A stretch of 64,000 bases of DNA from Thysanoteuthis rhombus (lineage: Eukaryota; Mollusca; Cephalopoda; Oegopsida; Thysanoteuthidae), in assembly GCA_963457665.1 (NCBI GenBank), contig OY735224.1, forward strand, positions 53,922,929 through 53,986,928, in the 5' to 3' direction. Below, piece after piece: positions 1 to 8,990 of this stretch. Numbering within the stretch: the first letter of the stretch is position 1; the number at the start of each line of letters is the position of its first letter. The notes below the pieces were generated by a model. The model was not told the origin of the DNA, made no database searches, and saw only the letters and a program-made list of their open reading frames with translations. Both the position numbers and the translations under genes were made by a program.

Positions 1-240
1 GATCTGAGTGATTTTCTCTATTTTTTGGTCCACACAGCGTGTGGAGTGACGCTTCTTACGGGTCGGGGAGCATGTCATGGGTTTGACAGAATATTTTCAG
101 ACTAGTCTGGATGCGCCGCAAGTGAACGATACGCAATATAGAAAAGGGAGCGGCGAACAGCAATCAATCAAGATGAATAGCAAGCTAGCCGGCTTAAGAG
201 GCCCCAGGCTCGGTGAGGGGGCTAACCACCCCACTGGGTG
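1..240 (+). repeat. M module, copy 1
   Basis: The module begins with GATCTGAGTGATTTT and recurs at 3806, 57805 and 61628. At 29-45 it has a perfect hairpin: TCCACAC, loop AGC, GTGTGGA. The M' module is a diverged relative: both start at a GATCTGAG that follows the same AAGTC- or AGGTC-like junction. No coding signal is seen. Confidence 0.85.
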
Positions 241-962
241 ATTGGAGAACCGTACGACGGGCGAAAGTGAAAGATAAAGACGGAAAGGCAAACCAGAGGA
301 TCACGAGGACAGCGGCGGCATCCTCGGACCGGCTGCCAGCAAGTGACAGAGCAATAGTATATATCAGTGCTACGACCAACAGTTTGCGCTGGGTGACCAT
401 CAACCTGTCCACGGGTCAACATACGACGCTGGGGACCTGTAAACATAGAAGAAGACTTGGGACACTTTTGGTTGAAGCTCCAACACGCCAGGCGAGGACT
501 GACACGGGACAGACGGCGAACAGAGGCGTGACGAGGAGAGGAAGACTCAAGTTACGCCCTAGTCTTAAACCTGAGAAGAGAGCAGGTGCCTGAGGATCAC
601 AATGGGGAGCCCAGACACGAGGAGACGGCGAGCCGACGAAGAGATCGTAGGTATACATTTGTTTATAATTACGTTTGCCACCCGAAACAGCGATTATGTT
701 AAATAAGTCACGATATCCAGTGATCTCTCTCCCTCTTTCTCTCTCTCTCGCTCGTAGCCCAGCAGAGCGTGAGGATGGACGCGAAGAGAGGGCAGCGGTT
801 GGCTACCTACACGCCGGGACCACTAGCTGGCATAAGTACCAGTCGATGTTTACGTTCGAAATCAACAGAGTAACCGTTTGGGAAGGAAAGATACGAAGAG
901 CCGACGAGGACAAAGAGATCGTAGTTATCCTTTTGTTTACAATTACGTTTGCCACCCGAACC
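241..962 (+). repeat. L module, copy 1 (with CT microsatellite)
   Basis: This module recurs at 4047, 58045 and 61869, with shortened forms at 1451 and 59281. It carries a (CT)n tract at about 724-754 whose length differs between copies, then a purine-rich GACGA/GAAGAG segment that is also length-variable. An open frame across 675-1235 exists only because the CT tract reads as Leu-Ser repeats; it is not kept in other copies and I do not call it a gene. Confidence 0.85.
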
Positions 963-1450
963 GCGCGAAGCGGACATCCAACACGACACATTGCCGACAA
1001 CAGCCGACTAACCTCCCGGGGCGGACAAACATTCCTTCATGATAAGCCTCTCCGTGAAGGTGCTCCCTCTAACATTGTCAAAACACAGAACTCGTGTAAC
1101 AACTTTTGGAATTTTTTTGAAAATACGCTCCCAAAGCCAGTTATCGCATTCGTCACGTCTACCCACCTTTGGCCGATGCTGCCATACCGGTTAGAGCGCG
1201 CTGTCGGCTTTCTGACCCATAGAAAATGGCTTTAGTTCGATCCTCGAAAAGCCCTACGAACATCGAAGTCTGCGTTCAGGCGAACCGAGTTGCTTTCCAC
1301 GCTAACCGACTGACGAACTGGAGGTTCCGCAGGCCCGGGCAGAGACTGTTTCTGTCTACGACTACGGGACGGAGAAAAACTTTGAAAAATTAGGAAAGGG
1401 GATAGGCAAACCAGCTCCGACAGCCAGCGTTCCCCTCTCTACGATGCTCG
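963..1450 (+). repeat. S module, copy 1 (left block)
   Basis: This is one of six S modules in the left block, with a period of about 526-546 bp where they are tandem. It has the hairpin CCTTCATG (1034-1041) / CGTGAAGG (1053-1060), in which the C-to-T change still allows a G-U pair in RNA. It also has GGTTAGAGCGC (1189-1199) and the B-box-like GTTCGATCC (1235-1243). Confidence 0.85.
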
Positions 1451-2009
1451 ACTGGCGAGAGTGGAAGATAAAGACGGAAAGGCAAACCAGAGGATCACGA
1501 CGACAGCGGCAGCATCCTCGGACCGGCGAACAGAGGCGTGACAAGAAGAGGAAAACTCAAGTTACGCCTTAGTCTTAAACCTGAGAAGAGAGCAGGTGCC
1601 ACAGGATCACGATGGGGAGCCCAGACACGGAGAGACAGTGAATCAACGACGACAACCAAGAGATCGTAGGTTTACATTTGTTTATAATTACGTTTGCCAC
1701 CAGAAGCAGAGATTATGTTAAACAAGTCACGATATCCAGTGATCTCTCTTCCTCTCTCTCTCTCTCTCTCTCGTAGCCCAGCAGAGCGTAAGGATGGACG
1801 CGAAGAGAGGGCAGCGGTTGGCTACCTACACGCCTGGACCGCTAGATCGCACAAGTACCAGTCGATGTTTACGTTCGAAATCAACAGAGTCACCGTTTGG
1901 GAAGGAACGACACGAAGAGACGACGAGCGGACGACGAGCCTACGAGGACGAAGAGGACGAAGAGATCGTAGTTGTCCTTTTGTTTACAATTACGTTTGCC
2001 ACCCGAACC
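1451..2009 (+). repeat. L' module (shortened L) with CT microsatellite
   Basis: This L-type segment lacks the middle part found in full L modules: it jumps from the 'GGACCGGC' region straight to 'GAACAGAGGCG'. A CT tract lies at 1742-1773. The insertion of L' between S modules is present at 59281-59828 but absent from unit 2 (3806-6975), so it distinguishes the two unit forms. Confidence 0.8.
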
Positions 2010-2551
2010 GGGCGAAGCGGACATCAAAGACGACACGGTGCCGACAACGGCCGACTAACCTCCCGGGGCGGACAAACATTCCTTCACGATAAGCCTTTCC
2101 GTGAAGGTGCTCCCTCCAATATTGTGAAAACATCGAATTCGTGTAACAACTTTTGAAATTTTTTTGAAAATACGCTCCCAGAGCCAGTTATCGCATTCAT
2201 CACGCCTGCCCACCTCTGGCCGATGCTGCCATACCGGTTAGAGCACACTGTTGGCATTCTGACCCATAGAAAATGGCTTTAGTTCGATCCTCGAAAAGCC
2301 CTACGAACATCGAAGTCTGCGTTCAGGCGAACCGAGTCGCTTTCCACGCTAACCGACTGACGGACTGGGGAGGCAGCTGCGGGCCCGGGCAGCGACTGTT
2401 TCTGTCTACGACTACGGGACGAAGAAAAACTTTGAAAAATTAGGAAAGGGGATAGGCAAGCCAGCTGCGCCAGCCAGCGTTCCCCTCTCTACGATGCTCG
2501 AAGGTCACGACGCGACAATTATAAGATGGTTACAATGATCGACCCTTAGCC
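2010..2551 (+). repeat. S module, copy 2 (left block)
   Basis: This is a 542-bp S module. The hairpin CCTTCACG (2081-2088), 11-nt loop, CGTGAAGG (2100-2107) is perfect. An A-box-like TGGCCGATGCT starts at 2217 and the B-box-like GTTCGATCC is at 2282-2290. It ends in GACAATTATAAGATGG and then the next S module. Confidence 0.85.
2217..2290 (+). promoter_or_regulatory. Putative Pol III-type internal promoter (A-box-like + B box) in S module, representative
   Basis: The sequence shows TGGCCGATGCT (10 of 11 to the A-box consensus TRGYNNANNNG), then GGTTAGAGC, then GTTCGATCC, a full match to the B-box consensus GWTCRANNC. The B-box motif is unchanged in all 12 S modules of the window. GGTTAGAGC is also the usual 3' half of a tRNA D arm. 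Spacing from D arm to T loop is about ten bases longer than in an ordinary tRNA, and no acceptor stem pairs, so this is not a tRNA gene. A tRNA-derived (SINE-like) origin is inference. Confidence 0.4.
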
Positions 2552-3001
2552 GGGCGAAGCGGATATCAAAGACGACAAGGTGCCGACAACGGCCGACTAA
2601 CCTTCCGGGGCGGACAAACGTTCCTTCACGATAAGCCTCTCCGTGAAGGTGCTCCCTCTTACATTGTCAAAACATCGAATTCGTGTAACAACTTTTGAAA
2701 TTTTTTCAAAAATACGCTTCAAGAGCCAGTTATTGCATTCATCACGTCTGCCCACCTCTGGCCGATGCTGCCATACCGGTTAGAGTGCGCTGTCGACATT
2801 CTGACCCATAGAAAATGTCTTTAGTTCGATCCTCGAAAAGCCCTACGAACATCGAAGTCTGCGTTCAGGCGAACCGAGTTGCTTTCCACGCTAACCGACT
2901 GACGAACTGGAGGTTCTGCAGGCCCGGGCAGAGACTGTTTCTGTCTACGACTACGGGACGAAGAAAAACTTTGAAAAATTAGGGAAGGGGATAGGCAAAC
3001 C
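2552..3001 (+). repeat. S module, copy 3 (left block)
   Basis: This S module follows the previous one head to tail. The hairpin is CCTTCACG (2623-2630) / CGTGAAGG (2642-2649). T-runs at 2693-2696 and 2701-2706 follow, and the B-box-like GTTCGATCC is at 2824-2832. It passes into the Q module instead of finishing with the ACAATTATAAAATGG tail. Confidence 0.85.
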
Positions 3002-3345
3002 AGGTGCACCAGCCAACGCTGCCAGTTCCAAACAACAACTGGCAGGGGACCATAGTCAGGAAGGAGGATAGGCTAGCCTTGGGGCTGCTACACACATCTC
3101 ACTTCCTCTACGACTCTGATCGTTCGGGGCTCAGACTGGGCAGGCAACACAAGCCACACCACAACAAACCTGTGATCGAACGCGTTCAGGGCCGGTAGGC
3201 AGTCAGGAGAGGGAGGGTCGTCGTTACTTGTACCGACGACGGCTTCGTTCCGCAAACTTGTCGGGGAGCGGCAAGTTTGTAATTGGAGACTTCCACAAGC
3301 TGTAGAAGAAGGGTTAGAGAGAATAGTGAGTTGAAAAGCTAAGTC
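3002..3345 (+). repeat. Q module, copy 1
   Basis: This module recurs at 6327 and 60824. Two perfect 8-bp inverted repeats are visible: TGCCAGTT (3020-3027) / AACTGGCA (3037-3044) with a 9-nt loop, and CAAACTTG (3253-3260) / CAAGTTTG (3272-3279) with an 11-nt loop. The second is kept at about 61076-61102 and broken in the copy near 6565. Its 3' half is a distant relative of the 3' half of M'. Confidence 0.8.
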
Positions 3346-3805
3346 GATCTGAGAGACTATCCCCTGTTCTCCGGTGCGTGCAGCGTGTGCGGAGTGACGC
3401 TGCTTGCGGGTGGGGAAGCATGGCTCGGACGGTTAGCCGGGAGGGAAGTCGTTTTGCCTGGATGTCGAGTAGCAAGAGGGACACGCGAGCCGTGTGCGCC
3501 AGACACCACCGCCTGCTCCTCCAAGCAGGACTGGCAGCCGACCATTTGACTATTGTGCCGTCCCAAGTCAGGGCGGGGATGTCGGCTGTGTGGGCTGCAG
3601 AAGACCCTGATGACTGTTGCTCGATCTCTGGCCGACGTCGCACGCGTTTGGGATCGGTATGCAGTCGGGAGACGGAGGGTGGTGGCATTCGTCTGGTGCA
3701 TGCCTCCGCTGTGCAAGATGTCGGGGAGCACAGACTTCTGGATTGGAATATTCCACAAGGTCTATAAGAAAGGTTTTAGAAAAAAGTGAGTTGAAAGGCT
3801 AAGTC
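3346..3805 (+). repeat. M' module, copy 1 (460 bp)
   Basis: This starts with GATCTGAGAGACTAT and recurs as a full 460-bp copy at 61168-61627 and truncated at 6660. Overlapping open frames of about 124-133 codons occur on both strands here. The overlap and the lack of any family signature argue against coding. A short hairpin CCTGCT/AGCAGG lies near 3511. Confidence 0.8.
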
Positions 3806-4046
3806 GATCTGAGTGATTTTCTCTATTTTTTGGTCCACACAGCGTGTGGAGTGACGCTTCTTACGGGTCGGGGAGCGTGGCATGTGTTTGACTGAATATT
3901 TTCAGAAAAGGTTGTATGCGCCGCAAGTGAACGATACGCAATATAGAAATGGGAGCGGCGAACAGCAGTCCACCCAGGTGAATAGCAAGCTGGCCGGCTT
4001 AAGAGACCCCAGACTCAGTGAGAGGGCTAGCCAACCCTCTGGGATG
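3806..4046 (+). repeat. M module, copy 2
   Basis: This is the second left copy of M. The TCCACAC-AGC-GTGTGGA hairpin is intact at 3834-3850. Confidence 0.85.
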
Positions 4047-4806
4047 ATTGGAGAACCGTACGACGGGCGAAAGTGGAGGATAAAGGCGGAAAGGCAAACC
4101 AGAGGATCACGACGACAGCAGCGGCACCCTCGGACCGGCTGCCAGCAAGTGACGGAGCAATAGTATATACCAGTGCTACGGCCAACAGTTTGTGCTGGGT
4201 GGTCATCAACCTGTGCACGGGTCAACGTACGACGCTGGGGACCTGTAAACATAGAAAAACTTGGGACACTTCTGGTTGAAGCTCCAACACGCCAGGCGAG
4301 GACTGACATGGGACAGACGGCGAACAGAGGCGTGACGAGAAGAGGAAAACTCAAGTTACGCCCTAGTCTTGAACATGAGAAGAGAGCAGGTGCCACAGGA
4401 TCACGATGGGGAGCCCAGACACGAGGAGACGGCGAGCAGATGACGAGCCAACAACGACAACGAAGAGATCGTAGGTATACATTTGTTTATAATTACGTTT
4501 GCCACCCGGAGCAGCGATTATGTTAAACAAGTCACGATATCCAGTGATCTCTCTTCCTCTCTCTCGCTCGTAGCCCAGCAGAGCGTGAGGATGGACGCAA
4601 AGAGAGGGCAGCGGTTGGCTACCTACATGCCGGGACCGCTAGCTCGCATAAGTACCAGTCGATGTTTACGTTCGAAATCAACAGAGTCACCGTTTGGGAA
4701 GGAACGACACGAAGAGACGACGAGCGGACGACGAGCCGACGAGGACGAAGAGGACGAAGAGATCGTAGTTGTCCTTTTGTTTACAATTACGTTTGCCACC
4801 CGAACC
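4047..4806 (+). repeat. L module, copy 2 (with CT microsatellite)
   Basis: This is a full-length L module with a short CT tract (about 4547-4570) and an expanded GAGGACGAAGAGGACGAAGAG segment near 4740-4760. It differs from copy 1 by substitutions and purine-tract length, in a way not constrained by codons. Confidence 0.85.
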
Positions 4807-5332
4807 GGGCGAAGCGGATATCAAAGACGACAAGGTGCCGACAACGGCCGACTAACCTCCTGGGGCGGACAAACATTCCTTCACAATAAGCCTTTCCGTG
4901 AAGGTGCTCCCTCTAACATTGTCAAGACATCGAATTCGTGTAACAACTTTTGAAATTTTTTTGAAAATACGCTCCCAGAGCCAGTTATCGCATTCATCAC
5001 GTCTGCCCACCTCTGGCCGATGCTGCCATACCGGTTAGAGCGCGCTGTCGGTATTCTGACCCATAGAAAATGGCTTTAGTTCGATCCTCGAAAAGCCCTA
5101 CGAACATCGAAGTCTGCGTTCAGGCGAACCGAGTCGCTTTACACGCTAACCGACTGACGGACTGGAGGGGCTGCTGCAGGCCCGGGCAGAGACTACGGGA
5201 CGGAGAAAAACTTTGAAAAATTAGGAAAGAGGATAGGCAAGCCAGCTGCGCTGGCCAGCGTTCCCCTCTCTACGGTGCTCGACGGTCACGACGCGACAAT
5301 TATAAAATGGTTACAATGATCGTCCCTCAGCC
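4807..5332 (+). repeat. S module, copy 4 (left block)
   Basis: This is a 526-bp S module. The hairpin is slightly damaged: CCTTCACA (4878-4885) / CGTGAAGG (4897-4904). The B-box-like GTTCGATCC is at 5079-5087. TATAAAATGG starts at 5301. Confidence 0.85.
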
Positions 5333-5878
5333 GGGCGAAGCAAACATCAAAGACAAGACGGTGCCGACAACGGCCGACTGCCGACTAACCTTCCGGGGCA
5401 GACACTCGTTCCTTCACGATAAGCCTCTCCGTGAAGGTGCTCCCTCAAATATTGTCTAAACATCGAATTCGTGTAACAACTTTTGAAATTTTTTTGAAAA
5501 TACGCTCCCAGAGCTAGTTATCGCATTCATCACGTTTGCCCGCCTCTGGCCGATGCTGCCAAACCGGTTAGAGCGCGCTGTCGGCATTCTGACCCATAGA
5601 AAATGGCTTTAGTTCGATCCTCGAAAAGCCCTACGAAGATCGAAGTCTGCGTTCAGGTGAACAGAGTCGATTTCCCCGCTAACCGACTGACGGACTTGAG
5701 GATCTGCAGGCCTGGGCAGAGACTGTTTCTGTCTACGACTACAGGACGAAGAAAAACTTTGAAAAATTAGGAAAGGGGATAGGCAAACCAGCTCCGACAG
5801 CCAGCGTTCCCCTCTCTACGGTGCTCGACGGTCACGACGCGACAATTATAAAATGGTTACAATGATCGACCCTTAGCC
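5333..5878 (+). repeat. S module, copy 5 (left block)
   Basis: This is a 546-bp S module with a perfect hairpin at 5411-5437 and GTTCGATCC at 5612-5620. It is in tandem with copies 4 and 6. Confidence 0.85.
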
Positions 5879-6326
5879 GGGCGAAGCGGACATCAAAGAC
5901 GACACGGTGCCGACAACGGCAGACTGCTGACTCACCTTCCGGGGCGGACACTCGTTCCTTCACGATAAGCCTCTCCGTGAAGATGCTCCCTCTAACGTTG
6001 TCAAAACATCGAATTCGTGTAACAACTTTTGAAATTTTTTTAAAAATACGCTCCCAGAGCCAGTTATCGCATTTATCACTTCTGTCCGCCTCTGGCCGAT
6101 GCTGCCATACCGGTTAGAGCGCGCTGTCGGCATTCTGACCCATAGAAAATGGCTTTAGTTCGATCCTCGAAAAGCCCTACGAACATCGAAGTCTGCGTTC
6201 AGGCGAACCGAGTTGCTTTACGCGCTAACCGACTGACGGACTCGAGGGTCTGCTGGCCTGGGCAGAGACTGTTCCTGACTACGACTACGGGACGAAGAAA
6301 AACTTAGGAAAGGGGATAGGCAAACC
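5879..6326 (+). repeat. S module, copy 6 (left block)
   Basis: This is the third S module of the triplet. Its hairpin arms are 5957-5964 and 5976-5983, with one terminal mismatch (CGTGAAGA). GTTCGATCC is at 6158-6166. A deletion shortens the GAAAAACTT(TGAAAAA)TTAGG segment near 6300. Confidence 0.85.
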
Positions 6327-6659
6327 AGGTGCACCAGCCACCGCTGCTTGTTCCAAACAACAACTGACAGGGGAGCATATTTAGGAAGGAGGATAGGCTA
6401 GCCTTGGGGCTGCTACACACATCTCACTTTCTCTACGACTCTGATCGTTCTGGGAAGACAACACAAGCCACACCACAACAAACCTGTGATCGAACGCGTT
6501 TGGGGCCGGTAGGCCGTCAGGAGAGGGAGGGTCGTCGTTACTCGTACCGTCGACGGCTTCGTTCCGCAAACGGGTCGGGGAGCAGCAAGTTTGTAATTGG
6601 AGACTTCCACAAGCTGTAGAAGAAGGGTTAGAGAGAATAGTGAGTTGAAAAGCTAAGTC
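6327..6659 (+). repeat. Q module, copy 2
   Basis: This Q copy is diverged. Both inverted repeats seen in copy 1 are broken here (TGCTTGTT...AACTGACA; CAAACGGG...CAAGTTTG). Confidence 0.8.
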
Positions 6660-6975
6660 GATCTGAGAGACTATCCCCTGTTCTCTGGTGCGTGCAGCGT
6701 GTGCGGAGTGACGCTGCTTACGGGTCGGGAAGCATGGCTCGGACGGTTAGCCGGGAGGGAAGTCGTTTTGCCTGGATGTCGAGTAGCAAGAGGGACACGC
6801 GAGCCGTGTGCGCCAGACACCACCGCCTGCTCCTCCAAGCAGGACTGGCAGCCGACCATTTGACTATTGTGCCGTCCCAAGTCAGGGCGGGGATGTCGGC
6901 TGTGTGGGCTGCAGAAGACCCTGATAAGTGTTGCTCGATCTCTGGCCGACGTCGCACGCGTTTGGGGCCGGTAGG
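6660..6975 (+). repeat. M' module, copy 2, truncated at the transglutaminase junction
   Basis: This is near-identical to 3346-3660, but after CACGCGTTTGG it reads GGCCGGTAGG, which is the text of a Q module (compare 6497-6515). It then leaves the repeat family at about 6976. The breakpoint therefore looks chimeric: M' joined to Q-type sequence at a shared CGCGTTTGG, followed by low-copy DNA. Confidence 0.75.
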
Positions 6976-7012
6976 ATTTGGATGCTAATCGTTCCAATTC
7001 GCTTGTTTCCAG
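6976..7012 (+). other. Intron 3' end upstream of the transglutaminase exon
   Basis: Only 37 bp separate the repeat block from the exon. A CTAAT branch-point-like motif lies at 6985-6989, and a short pyrimidine-rich CTTGTTTCCAG ends with the acceptor AG at 7011-7012. The preceding transglutaminase exon, which should carry the catalytic Asp region, is not found in the 7 kb upstream. Confidence 0.7.
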
Positions 7013-7178
7013 GGTTCTTCTGCTGTGGACCAGCTCCGTTGAAAGCTATCAAGAATGGAGAAGTCAACCAAGTATTTGACACTAACTTCATCTTCCCGGA
7101 ATTAAACTCCGACTGCGTTTATTGGCTGAGAAACCCGCAGAGCGGCAGATGGGAGATTGTGCACGTTGAAAAAGATGC
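7013..7178 (+). CDS. Internal exon of a transglutaminase (catalytic core, partial gene)
   Basis: The exon is bounded by TTTCCAG and GTAAGT (7179-7184). It enters after the first base of a Gly codon and leaves after two bases of a codon, and it encodes 54 complete codons (7015-7176). The translation starts FFCCGPAPLKAIKNGEV and holds FIFPELNSDCVYW. CCGPxPxxAIKxG followed by a (V/I)F(A/P)E(V/L)NxDxVxW motif is the hallmark of the animal transglutaminase core just after the catalytic Asp. The Asn (7105-7107) and Asp (7111-7113) of ELNSD match the calcium-ligand Asn/Asp of human TG2/factor XIII. The family cross-links proteins by Gln-Lys isopeptide bonds. No flanking exon is visible: repeats begin 37 bp upstream and 269 bp downstream. 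The reading frame is intact, so it may be a live exon between repeat-filled introns, or a trapped fragment. Confidence 0.85.
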
Positions 7179-7447
7179 GTAAGTAATTTGATATCTGATA
7201 GAAAATAACTAGCGTTTAATGCTACCAAGGTACCGAGAAAAATGTATCTTGAAAACGAGACCTACTTTTTGATGCCATATTATCAGAGTAATGACAAAAA
7301 AGTATAATTTGCTGTTAAGGATAATGGTTATCCGTGCTGTGAAAGATGACAACATATATGAAATATATATATGAAATATACGGATACGCATTACATCTCA
7401 TGTTCGTGGATGATAGAGGTTTGCATTGCAATGACCTTGGTAAAAAA
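7179..7447 (+). other. Intron 5' end between the exon and the satellite
   Basis: This is AT-rich, low-copy sequence starting with the donor GTAAGT. It contains an imperfect (AT)n stretch with two ATGAAATATA-type repeats at about 7350-7382. I see no gene in it. It runs directly into satellite sequence at about 7448. Confidence 0.7.
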
Positions 7448-8990
7448 GTTTTTACCCGTCGATTTTATGGCTTTTTCTGGCGTAGTTTGACGTGCTGATT
7501 GCAACGGTACCATTGGATCGGGTGGATTTGATGTATTTTTCGATTCAGCCCAATTTGATGGAAATAGCCAATATTGACCGAAAATGCATTTTTACCGCAT
7601 ACATAAGTGAGCTGTCAAAAATGGTCTTTTGAATGTCATTTTTACCTATCGATTTTATGGCTTTTTCTGGCGTAGTTTGACGTGCTGATTGCAACGGTAG
7701 CATTGGATCGGGTGGATTTGATGTATTTTTCGATTCAGCCCAATTTGATGGAAATAGCCAATATTGACCGAAAATGTATTTTTACCGCATACATAAGTGA
7801 GCCGTCAAAAATGGTCTTTTGAATGTCATTTTTACCTATCGATTTTATGGCTTTTTCTGGCGTAGTTTGACGTGCTGATTGCAACGGTACCATTGGATCG
7901 GGTGGATTTGATGTATTTTTCGATTCAGCCCAATTTGATGGAAATAGCCAATATTGACCGAAAATGCATTTTTACCGCATACATAAGTGAGCTGTCAAAA
8001 ATGGTCTTTTGAATGTCATTTTTACCTATCGATTTTATGGCTTTCTCTGGCGTAGTTTGACGTGCTGATTGCAACGGTAGCATTGGATCGGGTGGATTTG
8101 ATGTATTTTTCGATTCAGCCCAATTTGATGGAAATAGCCAATATTGACAGAAAATGCATTTTTACCGCATACATAAGTGAGCCGTCAAAAATGGTCTTTT
8201 GAATGTCATTTTTACCTATCGATTTTATGGCTTTTTCTGGCGTAGTTTGACGTGCTGATTGCAACGGTAGCATTGGATCAGGTGGATTTGATGTATTTTT
8301 CGATTCAGCCCAATTTGATGGAAATAGCCAATATTGACTGAAAAAACATTTTTACCGCATACATCAGGGAGCCGTCAAGAATGGTCTTTTGAATGTCTTT
8401 TTACCTATCGATTTTATGGCTTTTTCTGGCGTAGTTTGACGTGCTGATTGCAACGGTAGCATTGGATTGGGTGGATTTGATGTATTTTTCGATTCAGCCC
8501 AATTTGATGGAAATAGCCAATATTGACCAAAAATGCATTTTTACTGCATACATAAGTGAGCCGTCAAAAATGGTCTTTTCAATGTCATTTTTACATATCG
8601 ATTTTATGGCTTTTTCTGGCGTAGTTTGACGTGCTGATTGCAACGGTAGCATTGGATCGGGTGGATTTGATGTATTTTTCGATTCAGCCCAATTTGATGG
8701 AAATAGCCAATATTGACCAAAAATGCATTTTTACCGCATACATAAGTGAGCTGTCAAAAATGGTCTTTTGAATGTCATTTTTACCTATCGATTTTATGGC
8801 TTTTTCTGGCGTAGTTTGACGTGCTGATTGCAACGGTAGCATTGGATTGGATGGATTTGATGTATTTTTTTGATTCAGCCCAATTTGATGGAAATAGCCA
8901 ATATTGACCGAAAATGCATTTTTACCGCGTACATAAATGAGCCGTCAAAAATGGTCTTTTGAATGTCATTTTTATCTATCGATTTTATGG
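7448..8990 (+). repeat. Satellite, left-edge A-type domain
   Basis: About eight type A monomers of 189-190 bp carry GAAATAGCCAATATTGACC and GCATACATAAGTGAGC. The boundary with intron DNA at 7448 is sharp, the first recognisable satellite text being TTTTTACCCGTCGATTTTA, and the first monomers are not noticeably degraded. Confidence 0.9.

Larger units (their letters stand above)
1..6975 (+). repeat. Left composite-repeat block (two units of modules M, L, S, Q, M')
   Basis: This is a GC-rich block made of reiterated modules. The same sentence-like segments recur at 1/3806 (M), 241/1451/4047 (L), 963/2010/2552/4807/5333/5879 (S), 3002/6327 (Q) and 3346/6660 (M'). Unit 1 is 1-3805. Unit 2 is 3806-6975, lacks the L' insertion and is truncated inside M'. 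The block matches 57805-64000 almost collinearly. Open frames in it are short, differ by frameshifts between copies and resemble no protein I recognise, so I treat the block as non-coding tandem repeat. The family is not one I can name. Confidence 0.9.

Noticed and set aside
675..1235. 186-codon open frame, and relatives at 1694-2092, 58479-58865 and 59514-60101
   Set aside because: It runs through a CT microsatellite and purine repeats, changes length by frameshift among near-identical copies, and matches no protein family I know.
1170..1260. Functional tRNA gene in the S module
   Set aside because: The B box and part of a D arm are present, but no acceptor stem pairs, the D loop is too long and no normal anticodon arm with a 7-base loop forms.
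3357..3758. Overlapping 124-133-codon open frames on both strands in M' (also 61179-61601)
   Set aside because: Both strands are open at once in a GC-rich repeat, with no conserved domain. The diverged M' at 57490-57804 does not keep the frame. I looked for non-LTR reverse-transcriptase signatures and saw none.
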